NCBI GenBank assembly: GCA_030039975.1
Contig: JASHUO010000010.1
Coordinates: 1 to 7,832 of the forward strand
DNA from: Alphaproteobacteria bacterium
Lineage (GTDB): Bacteria; Pseudomonadota; Alphaproteobacteria; ATCC43930; CGMCC-115725
DNA: 7,832 bases
Direction: 5' to 3'
Positions 1 to 6,221 of this stretch are shown in pieces. The translations under genes and the position numbers were made by a program. A model generated the notes under the pieces. That model was not told where the DNA came from. It searched no databases and saw nothing but the letters and a program-made list of their open reading frames with translations. Positions within the stretch are counted from its first letter, which is position 1. Each line of letters begins with the position of its first letter.

Positions 1-21
1 TTACTCGGATGGCATGGGGCG

Positions 22-1179
22 TCAGAGGCTGGCGGGCTGGAGCGCCGGGTAGTCGGAATAGCCCTTGGGTCCCGACGCATAGACCGTCGTCCAGTCGATC
101 TCGGCGAGCGGCGCGCCGGTCCTGAGGCGCTCGACCAGGTCAGGATTGGCGATGAAGGGCCGGCCGAAGGCCACGAGGTCGGCGAGCCCTTCGGCGATCA
201 GCCGGTTGCCGCGTTCCCTATCCATCAGGACATTGGCGATGAGCGTTCCCCGGAAGATCGGGCGGAAATGGCGGAACATGCCGTCGCCCATCAGCGGCTC
301 GAGCGGCGTGCCGGTGAAATCCGTGGTGTTTCCCATGATCAGGAGATGCGAGAGGCCGTAGCCGCTGAGCTCGCGGATGGCGTATTCCGCCATCGGCAGG
401 GTCTCATCGTTTGCCGCGAAGGGGCCGGTCTCATGCATCGGGCCGATCTTCACGCCGACCTTCGAGGGATCGACTTCGTCGAGGATCGCCTCGACGACCT
501 CGAAGAGAATCCGGGCGCGCCCCTCGATCTCGCCGCCATATTCGTCGGTCCGGCGATTGGTGGCGCGGTTCAGGAACTGCGCCAGCAGGTAAAGGTAGTT
601 TGCCTGGATCTGTACGCCGTCGAACCCCGCCGTCATGGCGTTGCGCGCGGCGCGGGCGTAGTCGGCGACGGTCTGGCGGATCTCGTCCCGGGTCATCGGC
701 TGCGGCGCCACCGTGGGCACGCGACCCGCGGCGGTGACGGATCTCTGCTCGGGATCGACGTTGGAGGCCGAAAGCGGCAACGCGCCGCCGCGCAGATCGG
801 GATGCGACATGGCGCCGGTGTGCCAGAGCTGGGCGAGGATGCGGCCGCCGGCGGCGTGGACGGCATCGGTGACGCGACGCCAGCCGCGCACCTGCGCTTG
901 CGTCCACAGGCCCGGCGTATCGGCCCAGCCGAACCCGTCCGGGCTGATCGCAACCCCTTCGGTTACGATCAAGCCTGCTGCGGCCCGTTGGGCGTAGTAT
1001 TCGGCCTGCAGGGCGGTCGGCACATGATCGTCCGACCGTGCCCGCATGCGGGTGAGCGGCGCCATGACGATCCGGTTGGGCAGATCGAGGGCGCCCAAGC
1101 GGTAGGGCGTGAACAGAGGCTGTGTCGCGGTGAGAACGCCGGCGTCGCCGAATTCATGGGTGCGGGCGGAACGGGGCAT
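22..1179 (-). CDS. Old Yellow Enzyme family NADH:flavin oxidoreductase, divergent active site
   Basis: Predicted FMN-dependent TIM-barrel oxidoreductase of 385 aa (family usually about 360-375); cytosolic, no signal peptide. Family blocks appear in order: PLTRMRARSD near residue 41, GLIVTEG at 69-75, AQLWHTG at 116-122, an NRRTDEYGG block at 208-216 and AFGRPFIANPDL at 337-348. Typical members reduce activated C=C bonds with NAD(P)H. Several hallmark residues differ. The substrate-binding HGAN tetrad is QANY (192-195), although the following Tyr197 is kept. The FMN-contacting Arg of the VGVR motif is Lys244. The usual GG(Y/F) after LIAN is VLM (317-319). Ene-reductase activity is therefore uncertain. 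The ATG at 1179 is the only start available before the first family motif; a GAGG lies 10 nt upstream. The gene lies 86 bp downstream of lysR on the same strand, with a T-N11-A element between them, so LysR control is inferred. Confidence 0.9.
   Translation of the reverse strand: MPRSARTHEFGDAGVLTATQPLFTPYRLGALDLPNRIVMAPLTRMRARSDDHVPTALQAEYYAQRAAAGLIVTEGVAISPDGFGWADTPGLWTQAQVRGWRRVTDAVHAAGGRILAQLWHTGAMSHPDLRGGALPLSASNVDPEQRSVTAAGRVPTVAPQPMTRDEIRQTVADYARAARNAMTAGFDGVQIQANYLYLLAQFLNRATNRRTDEYGGEIEGRARILFEVVEAILDEVDPSKVGVKIGPMHETGPFAANDETLPMAEYAIRELSGYGLSHLLIMGNTTDFTGTPLEPLMGDGMFRHFRPIFRGTLIANVLMDRERGNRLIAEGLADLVAFGRPFIANPDLVERLRTGAPLAEIDWTTVYASGPKGYSDYPALQPASL
1125..1141. repeat. 17-bp direct repeat, copy 1 (inside the OYE gene)
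   Basis: TCGCGGTGAGAACGCCG is identical to 7166-7182 and in the same orientation. This copy lies within codons 13-19 of the OYE gene, on the complementary strand. The flanks do not match, so it is not part of a longer duplication. Confidence 0.6.
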
Positions 1180-1255
1180 GACGAAAGGTCCTCACCTCGG
1201 TGTCTTGTGAGGGTGAAGATCGTCCGCGCCTGCTGGGGTCGGTAGCCCCGGAATT

Positions 1256-1287
1256 CCGCTAATTTCTATGTATCGGATGCATCAATC
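1256..1287 (-). promoter_or_regulatory. LysR-type T-N11-A element upstream of the OYE gene
   Basis: Read on the minus strand, this 32-nt stretch contains the core TGCATCCGATACA, an imperfect T-N11-A dyad. It matches the plus-strand element at 2222-2253 at 24 of 32 positions, including an unbroken TACATAGAA. It lies 76 nt before the OYE start and covers the last six codons and the stop of lysR, so it is both coding and a probable operator. The T-N11-A pattern is known for LysR-family binding sites; that this LysR binds here is inferred. Confidence 0.6.
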
Positions 1288-2177
1288 GACGGAGATGTGC
1301 GCCAGGCGGCCACAAGGTGGTCGATCGCGGCGCGAGCCGCGGCGCGGGTTGCCCGTCCCATCGGGAAATAGGCGTGGACGGGAATGCCGGCCAACGTCCA
1401 GTCTGGAAGCAGGCGCACCAAGACACCGTTTTCCAGCTCGCGGCGACACGCCCAGCCGCTCGTCGAGGTGATGCCGAAACCTGCCACAGTGGCGGCGATG
1501 GCTCCCTCGTTCTCGTCGGTCGAGAAATGCGGTTCGAGCTTGATGGCGGATTCCTTGCCGCTCCGTTCAAATCGCCAGGCCGTCGGCACCGCTGCGGCCG
1601 TGCCGCCGACAATGCGGTGCCGGACAAGGTCATCGGGCGTCTCGGGAACGCCGTGGCGAGCGAGATAGTCAGGAGAGGCAACGACGACGCGCGGGATCGT
1701 GGCAATGAGCTTTGCCGTCGCCGTTGAGTCGGACAGCCGGCCGAGGCGTATGGCGACGTCCACGGCCTCTTTGATCAAGTCGTGCCGCCGGTCGCCGAGC
1801 TGAAGCTGGATGTGCAGGTCAGGGTGCCGTTCCGCGAAGGAGGCAAGGCGGGGGATGACATCGCGGATGCCGAAGCTGGTCGGCATGCTCATTTTCAGCA
1901 ATCCGCGCAGCTCACGGCCCTCGCGAACGCTGTGCTCAGCCTCGTCCAACGCCGCGAGAATGGGCTCGATGCGGGCGAGGAACTCGCCGCCGGCTTCGGT
2001 CGGCACGACCGCCCGGGTGGTGCGCGACAACAGCCTGGTGCCGAGCTCGGCCTCGAGGTCGGCGACGATCCGCGAAGCCTGGGACTGCGACAGACCGCAT
2101 TCGCGTGCCGCGGCCGAGAAGCTGCCGAGGCGGGCAACCCGCGTATAGAGGCGCAGGGCGAAATTGTCCTTGATCAA
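1266..2177 (-). CDS. LysR-type transcriptional regulator (CrgA-like subgroup)
   Basis: DNA-binding regulator of 303 aa, the usual length. The N-terminal winged helix-turn-helix covers about residues 5-65 and has the family pattern GSFSAAAR, LSQSQASR and LSRTTRAVVPTEAG. The effector-binding domain follows from about residue 90 (LKMSMPTSFG) and resembles the CrgA-like subgroup. The start is read as TTG at 2177: the frame stays open upstream to a stop at 2247-2249 without any ATG, the protein begins at the expected distance from the HTH, and AGGAG lies 10 nt upstream. The gene is codirectional with the OYE gene rather than divergent from it. A palindromic T-N11-A element 44 nt before the start suggests autoregulation, and a related element overlaps the 3' end. 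The likely target is the OYE gene; the inducer is unknown. Confidence 0.93.
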   Translation of the reverse strand: MIKDNFALRLYTRVARLGSFSAAARECGLSQSQASRIVADLEAELGTRLLSRTTRAVVPTEAGGEFLARIEPILAALDEAEHSVREGRELRGLLKMSMPTSFGIRDVIPRLASFAERHPDLHIQLQLGDRRHDLIKEAVDVAIRLGRLSDSTATAKLIATIPRVVVASPDYLARHGVPETPDDLVRHRIVGGTAAAVPTAWRFERSGKESAIKLEPHFSTDENEGAIAATVAGFGITSTSGWACRRELENGVLVRLLPDWTLAGIPVHAYFPMGRATRAAARAAIDHLVAAWRTSPSIDASDT

Positions 2178-2221
2178 ATCGCGCGGGCTCCTGCCAGCAT
2201 ACCGGCCATACGATGCAAGGT

Positions 2222-2253
2222 GATTAATGTAACGGGTACATAGAAGCTAGCCG
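2222..2253 (+). promoter_or_regulatory. LysR-type T-N11-A element upstream of lysR
   Basis: The core ATGTA-ACGGG-TACAT (2227-2241) is a perfect 5-bp inverted repeat with a 5-bp spacer and contains a T-N11-A pattern. The flanks on both sides are conserved with the element at 1256-1287 in the opposite orientation (24 of 32 positions). It ends 44 nt before the TTG start of lysR, as expected for an autoregulatory site. The rest of the gap to 2334 shows no gene and no clear terminator. Confidence 0.65.
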
Positions 2254-2334
2254 GGTTCCGCCCGCGAGTGAACGCGCCGGCTCATCCCGCCGACGTGACC
2301 ACGAACCGCCGCGACAGTCAGCTCGTCCTTTGGT

Positions 2335-2742
2335 TCACTCGACCACCGCGATCATCTCGATCTCGACCATCGCCTCTGGCTGAGCGAGACGGCTGATCTC
2401 TATCGTCGTGCTGGTTGGACTGGCGATCCCGAAGTAGCGCATGCGCAGGTCGGAGCACTGCGAGAACGCCTGGTAGTCCGTGACGAAAGTGTTGGTTTTA
2501 ACCACATCGGCCCAAGTCGCGCCGGCGGCCTCGAGGCAGGCCCCGAGGTTCTTGAAGGTCTGTTCGAGCTGCGCTCGCATGTCGCCCGGGCCGATGATGT
2601 TGCCCGCTGCGTCGCGTGCCAGTTGGCCGGCGACGTAGATTGTCTTACCCGGGCCGGTGACCGTGACGACGTGCGAATAGGCAGGCTTCCCCTGCTGCAT
2701 GCGGACGTTCATGCCGGCAGGCTGGAGCCGGTTGATCTTCAT
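2335..2742 (-). CDS. Rid family protein (YjgF/YER057c/UK114), catalytic Arg absent
   Basis: Small cytosolic protein of 135 aa with the Rid fold signature: TIYVAGQLARDAAGN at 34-48, EQTFKNLGACLEAAGAT at 60-76, DVVKTNTFVTD at 79-89 and the C-terminal VEIEMIA at 126-132. Family proteins form trimers with ligand pockets at subunit interfaces. RidA and Rid1-3 members hydrolyse reactive enamines and imines using an Arg in a PARST-like motif. Here that position reads SPTST (108-112), so the Arg is replaced by Thr and deaminase activity is unlikely; Rid4-7 type proteins share this lack. The ATG at 2742 was chosen because GGAGAGGAG lies 7 nt upstream and the conserved domain begins soon after. The open frame continues to 2886 but looks unlike the family. 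The gene is divergent from a second Rid gene across 186 bp. Confidence 0.9.
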   Translation of the reverse strand: MKINRLQPAGMNVRMQQGKPAYSHVVTVTGPGKTIYVAGQLARDAAGNIIGPGDMRAQLEQTFKNLGACLEAAGATWADVVKTNTFVTDYQAFSQCSDLRMRYFGIASPTSTTIEISRLAQPEAMVEIEMIAVVE

Positions 2743-2762
2743 AGCGACACTCCTCTCCCATA

Positions 2763-2778
2763 GCCGATGTTCATCGGC
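2763..2778. promoter_or_regulatory. Palindrome in the rid/rid divergent region
   Basis: GCCGATG-TT-CATCGGC is a 7-bp perfect inverted repeat with a 2-bp centre, beginning 21 nt before the first Rid gene's start and next to its ribosome binding site. The short spacer suits a dimeric repressor site better than an RNA hairpin. No regulator gene adjoins it, so an operator role is speculative. Confidence 0.3.
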
Positions 2779-2928
2779 GCGGAGGATGCCGCTACGATCG
2801 CGGCAATTGCAATCGAGCGACGCTGCCTGCGCTCGGGGCGGCAGCATTGTTTCGCTCTGCTTGCCGGGGCGGCCAAATCGGTCCATGCTTTCGGCTTGGC
2901 CACCGCACAGCGGAACTGGGCTCCAAGC

Positions 2929-3345
2929 ATGCCGTCACCATCGACCTCTCGAATCACGCGCGTGATCAGCCCGAACGTGCCGGAGCCGGAGCCGAGAACC
3001 TGGTCCAACTGTTTGCTCGTCGACGGCATCGCCTATATCGCCGGAATGGTGGCACGCGGCAAGGATGGAAAGGTGATCGACGGAGATGAGTACGATCAAG
3101 CCAAGCTCATTTTCGCCAAGCTCCGCCATCTGGTGGAGGCGGCGGGGGGCGTCATGGCGGACATCGTGAAGCTGACGATATTCGTGACCGATATCACGCA
3201 GCGCGAGAGAGTCTGGCGGGCGCGCGCAGAAGTCTTCACCGATGATTTTCCGGTCAGTACGCTGGTTCAGGTCGCGGCTCTCGCGCAGCCTGCCATCAAG
3301 GTGGAGATCGACGCCATCGCGCATATCGGCGCCGGGAAGAGATGA
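2929..3345 (+). CDS. Second Rid family protein (YjgF/YER057c/UK114), catalytic Arg absent
   Basis: Rid-fold protein of 138 aa. Family blocks visible are NVPEPEPRTWSNC at 16-28, IAYIAGMVARGKDGK at 34-48, FAKLRHLVEAAGG at 62-74, ADIVKLTIFVTDI at 77-89 and VEIDAIAHIG at 125-134. It is clearly a different subgroup from the Rid protein on the other strand, so this is not a recent tandem duplication. The imine-deaminase Arg is again absent: the motif reads DFPVSTL (106-112). The ATG at 2929 is preferred because the conserved part begins about 8 residues later; the frame is open back to 2767, but that extension resembles no Rid protein. No good Shine-Dalgarno sequence precedes it, and a GTG at 2962 is the alternative. 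The aldolase gene follows 105 bp downstream on the same strand, so co-transcription is possible. Confidence 0.88.
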   Translation: MPSPSTSRITRVISPNVPEPEPRTWSNCLLVDGIAYIAGMVARGKDGKVIDGDEYDQAKLIFAKLRHLVEAAGGVMADIVKLTIFVTDITQRERVWRARAEVFTDDFPVSTLVQVAALAQPAIKVEIDAIAHIGAGKR

Positions 3346-3450
3346 TCTCACCCGGTCTGCGAAGCGCGGACGCGGGCTGCCGCCGTACTCCCACGACAGG
3401 ATGGTCACGGGCGAGCCAAATCGCGGTTTAACCCAGCAAGGATAACGGCC

Positions 3451-4347
3451 ATGGCTAACAATGATATGAACGTGCAGATGTCGCAGAAGCCGGGATTCAT
3501 CGCCGCGCTCGACCAGAGCGGCGGTTCGACGCCCGGCGCTTTGCGGCAGTACGGTATTCCCGACAGCGCCTATAGCGGCGATGCGGATATGTTCCGGCTC
3601 ATCCACCAGATGCGTGTGCGGATCATGACCGCGCCGGCCTTTACCGGGGATAAGGTAATCGCTGCCATCCTCTTCGAAGGAACGATGGATGGCGAGGCGC
3701 AAGGCAGGCCTGTGCCGTCCTTCCTGTGGCAGTCACGCGGCATCGTCCCGTTTCTAAAGGTCGACAAGGGTCTCGAAGCGGAGAAGCAGGGTGTCCGGCT
3801 GATGAAGCCGATACCTGGCCTCGACGCGCTGCTCGCCCGGGCGGTGAAGCTCGGTGTCTACGGCACAAAGATGCGGTCCACCATCAATCTCGCCTCGAGG
3901 GAGGGCATCGCGGCCATCGTCGCGCAGCAGTTCGAGATCGCGGCTCAGATCGCCAAGTCCGGGCTGATGCCGATTCTTGAGCCGGAAGTTCTGATCAACA
4001 GCCCTGACAAGGCCGGCGCCGAGGCGATCCTCCTGGCGGAGCTGCGCAAGGGGCTCGATGGCCTGCGAGGCGGCCACCAAGTCATGCTCAAGCTGACGAT
4101 CCCGGAGGTTCCCGATCTTTACCGGCCGTTGATCGAGCACGACCGCGTCGCCAGGGTCGTGGCGCTCTCTGGCGGCTATACGCGGGAGGTTGCCTGCCAG
4201 CGCCTTGCGGCCAATCACGGCATGATCGCGAGCTTTTCGCGGGCGCTGATCGACGATCTCAGGAATTCCATGAGCGATGCCGATTTCAATGCAGCGCTGG
4301 CGAAAAGTATCCAGGAGATCTACCGAGCGTCGACCGTCAAGGCTTGA
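3451..4347 (+). CDS. fda: Class I fructose-bisphosphate aldolase (short bacterial type)
   Basis: Cytosolic Schiff-base aldolase (EC 4.1.2.13) that reversibly cleaves fructose 1,6-bisphosphate to dihydroxyacetone phosphate and glyceraldehyde 3-phosphate. At 298 aa it matches the short bacterial class I family, of which the ~296-aa staphylococcal Fda is a known example. Recognisable blocks are GFIAALDQSGGSTPGAL (15-31), ILFEGTMD (73-80), VPFLKVDKGL (99-108), GTKMRS (138-143), PILEPEV (174-180), VMLKLTIPE (211-219) and ALSGGYTRE (238-246). Lys214 is the expected Schiff-base lysine and SGGY the phosphate-binding loop, so the enzyme looks intact. The ATG has AAGGA 8 nt upstream. It may share a transcript with the second Rid gene. 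A small GC hairpin with a T-rich tail follows the stop. Its placement outside any glycolytic cluster suggests a supplementary or catabolic aldolase, which is inference. Confidence 0.95.
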   Translation: MANNDMNVQMSQKPGFIAALDQSGGSTPGALRQYGIPDSAYSGDADMFRLIHQMRVRIMTAPAFTGDKVIAAILFEGTMDGEAQGRPVPSFLWQSRGIVPFLKVDKGLEAEKQGVRLMKPIPGLDALLARAVKLGVYGTKMRSTINLASREGIAAIVAQQFEIAAQIAKSGLMPILEPEVLINSPDKAGAEAILLAELRKGLDGLRGGHQVMLKLTIPEVPDLYRPLIEHDRVARVVALSGGYTREVACQRLAANHGMIASFSRALIDDLRNSMSDADFNAALAKSIQEIYRASTVKA

Positions 4348-4352
4348 GTATC

Positions 4353-4374
4353 GGCGCGGGAGCGCGTTCCTTTA
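4353..4374 (+). terminator. Possible weak intrinsic terminator after fda
   Basis: GGCGCG and CGCGTT around a GGAG loop can form a 4-bp GC stem extended by two G-T pairs, followed by the T-rich run TTCCTTT. It begins 6 nt after the aldolase stop and sits in the 50-bp tail-to-tail gap with the transglutaminase-like gene. The stem is short, so confidence is low. Confidence 0.3.
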
Positions 4375-4397
4375 TTGGGTAAGGCCGCGATGCTTTA

Positions 4398-5282
4398 TCA
4401 CAGCGCAACTTCCGCGCCTTGGTAGCCGTCTGGGAAGCTCAGCACGGTCGGCGTCGGGCGTGCCCACGGGAAGTGTTCCATCAGGGCTTCGGCCTCACGC
4501 CTGTCGTTTGGAGCAGGCTCCATCGCCGCCGCCAGCCCGTCGATTACCCTAGCCTGCTCCTCAGTGACTTGATGGGTGGCGCAGATTGCGCGTCCTGGCC
4601 CCCAGTAGTCCCAGGGCAAGCTCTCGACTCCAGCGAGCGCCGCCATATCGCGGATGACCGAGGCGGCCACAAACCAGCTTCCCGTGATGCCCGCGAACGA
4701 CACGCCGCACACGCTCGGATCGAGCTCATCAGAGCGTAGCGCCCGCCATATCGAACTCGCGGACCGCCAGCTTGTTCGTGGCACGTCCGCGACATCGAAC
4801 GCAATCTTCAGCGCGTCGCGCGCACGGGGACCAAGCTCAGCGTCGAGGAGTGCCCAACGGCCATTGACATGGTGCTCGCAGACCCAGTGATCTTCCCAAT
4901 GGTCGGCTTGGAAGTAGCTCGCGAACCCCACCCTTAGCCGCGCCGGAGTGCCGCGCTCTCGCAGCGCACTCGCCGCCAGCAACGCGAAGTCGTGGCAGGT
5001 GCCGTAGAAGTAGTCAGCAAGATCGCGCTGGTGGGTAAGAGGACGGGCGTCACGCTGCATCACTTCGTCCAGCATGCACGATACCCGACGCAGGTTCCGA
5101 TCCTTCTCTGCCTCGGGCGGAACACCAAATCCGAGGGATCGGGCTATGGCGTGATGGATGACGAACTTTTCCAGAGCGTCCGCCAAGATGGCGGGCGCAC
5201 TCGGTAGCTCGCACAATCGGGCTCGGTGCAGACCTGGATCAGACCACCGAGTATGTCCATCGTCGGCGCGATCTGCTGACAT
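4398..5282 (-). CDS. Transglutaminase-like domain protein
   Basis: Cytosolic protein of 294 aa from the ATG at 5282; a TTG at 5288 would add two residues, and neither has a clear ribosome binding site. Numbering is from the ATG. The N-terminus carries a TRWSDPGLH segment (11-19). The transglutaminase-like core has GTCHDFALLAASALRERG (94-111), then DHWVCEHHVNGRWALLDAEL (131-150). Cys96, His132 and Asp147 fit the Cys-His-Asp triad, so the protein may be a peptidase, an amidase or a transferase; the substrate cannot be told. The C-terminal part (WFVAASVIRDMAALAG, WDYWGPGRA, SFPDGYQGAEVAL) is an additional region that I do not recognise. There is no signal peptide or membrane segment. It is divergent from the hydratase gene across 131 bp and has no obvious functional tie to its neighbours. 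Confidence 0.82.
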   Translation of the reverse strand: MSADRADDGHTRWSDPGLHRARLCELPSAPAILADALEKFVIHHAIARSLGFGVPPEAEKDRNLRRVSCMLDEVMQRDARPLTHQRDLADYFYGTCHDFALLAASALRERGTPARLRVGFASYFQADHWEDHWVCEHHVNGRWALLDAELGPRARDALKIAFDVADVPRTSWRSASSIWRALRSDELDPSVCGVSFAGITGSWFVAASVIRDMAALAGVESLPWDYWGPGRAICATHQVTEEQARVIDGLAAAMEPAPNDRREAEALMEHFPWARPTPTVLSFPDGYQGAEVAL

Positions 5283-5322
5283 GGCCAATCAAGCTATCAC
5301 AAACAGCCGGAGATGTACGGTG

Positions 5323-5334
5323 TCGAAGGTTCGA
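5323..5334. promoter_or_regulatory. Small palindrome in the transglutaminase/hydratase divergent region
   Basis: TCGAA-GG-TTCGA is a 5-bp perfect inverted repeat with a 2-bp centre, located between two divergent starts (about 40 nt from one and 80 nt from the other). It could be an operator, but dyads of this size also arise by chance and no regulator is adjacent. Confidence 0.2.
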
Positions 5335-5413
5335 TGATGGCCGTCACCTCGCCAGATCACGGCCGTCGGGATAGCATAAAGCATGATTCGGCGGCGGTAG
5401 CGAGGGAGCGCGC

Positions 5414-6187
5414 ATGGCGTACAGGCTGGACAGTGGCGACCCGTCAACGTTGGCGAGGTGCCGTCGCGGCGGAACGCTTGCCAAGCTTCCGCTGGACAAA
5501 CTCGCGAGCCGCGCCGAAGCGGAGGCGTTTCAAGCGGCGGCCGTCGATGCGCTCGGCGGCGTGCCCTGCGGCTACAAGATCGGCGCGACAAGCCTCGAGG
5601 TGCAGCGGCTTCTGAGCTGCCGTGAGCCGATCTATTCGCCGGTCCTGAGCGAGGACGTGCTGGGCGGCGGATCGAGGTTTCCGATGCCCCAGGGACTGCT
5701 GGGCGTCGAATGCGAGTTTGGCTTCGTGATGGCGCGCGATTTTCCGGCTGCGGGCGAAACCCCGGACGCCGCCGCGCTGCGGTCGGCGATCGCCGAATGC
5801 TTCATCGGCCTCGAGCTGGTGGGCCGGCGTCTGAGCAACGACGTACCGCTCAACGAGACCAGCGCGATTGCCGATTTCGGCCTCAATGTCGCCGTCATTC
5901 GCGGCCAACCGATACCCGACTGGAGCCGCTATGACCTCGCGGCAATGCCGGTTCGCGCGGTTGTTGACGGGACCGCCGTGGTGACGAGCACTGGCGCTGC
6001 GGTTCTCGGCCAGCCCCTGAACGCGCTCCTATGGCTCGCCGGGACATTGCAGCGGCACGGCGGCGGCCTGCGGCGCGGCGGGATCATCATGTCCGGCTCC
6101 TGCACGGGCATCACCAAGGTCTCTCCCGGTCAAACCTTCGCCGGCCGGTTCGCTGATCTTCCGCCGGTTCAGGTTTACCTCACGTAA
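5414..6187 (+). CDS. 2-keto-4-pentenoate hydratase-like protein (MhpD/FAH superfamily)
   Basis: Predicted cytosolic hydratase or decarboxylase of 257 aa, close to MhpD (about 269 aa). MhpD adds water to 2-hydroxypenta-2,4-dienoate in meta-cleavage of aromatics; relatives act on other 2-keto-enoic acids. Features seen are GYKIGATS (53-60) with the conserved Lys55, LGVECEFGF (96-104), FIGLELVGRR (130-139), IADFGLNVAVIRG (152-164) and a C-terminal IIMSGSCTGITKVSPGQ (224-240). Glu99, Glu101 and Glu134 fit the divalent-metal ligands of the fold. The ATG is preceded by GGGAG at 5-6 nt. The gene stands alone on its strand, 131 bp from the divergent transglutaminase-like gene and tail-to-tail with the dehydrogenase. 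No ring-cleavage dioxygenase or pyruvate-forming aldolase partner is visible, so the substrate is undetermined. Confidence 0.88.
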   Translation: MAYRLDSGDPSTLARCRRGGTLAKLPLDKLASRAEAEAFQAAAVDALGGVPCGYKIGATSLEVQRLLSCREPIYSPVLSEDVLGGGSRFPMPQGLLGVECEFGFVMARDFPAAGETPDAAALRSAIAECFIGLELVGRRLSNDVPLNETSAIADFGLNVAVIRGQPIPDWSRYDLAAMPVRAVVDGTAVVTSTGAAVLGQPLNALLWLAGTLQRHGGGLRRGGIIMSGSCTGITKVSPGQTFAGRFADLPPVQVYLT

Positions 6188-6221
6188 CGGCGGCGACCGC
6201 TTCTGGCGGCGCAGGCCGATG

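Noticed and set aside
1..21. Possible gene end or start left of the OYE gene
   Set aside because: The 21 bases hold only a four-codon minus-strand ATG-to-TAA frame and no recognisable signal.
268..1245. 325-codon plus-strand open frame opposite the OYE gene
   Set aside because: It is antisense to a clear OYE family gene and reads as low-complexity Arg/Gly/Asp-rich sequence with no domain; a shadow frame of GC-rich coding DNA.
2743..2886. N-terminal extension of the first Rid gene to an ATG at 2886
   Set aside because: The extra 48 residues do not resemble Rid proteins, while the ATG at 2742 has an excellent ribosome binding site.
2767..2928. N-terminal extension of the second Rid gene to an ATG at 2767
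   Set aside because: The extra 54 residues look unlike any Rid N-terminus and overlap the palindrome and promoter space of the divergent gene.
1291..3090. 13-bp match ATCGACGGAGATG near 1290 and near 3080
   Set aside because: Both copies lie in coding sequence of unrelated genes; a match of this length is expected in a GC-rich window.
2935..3702. 255-codon minus-strand open frame across the second Rid gene and the start of fda
   Set aside because: It is antisense to two well-supported genes. Only the short intergenic part (3349-3432) looks protein-like and is reported separately.
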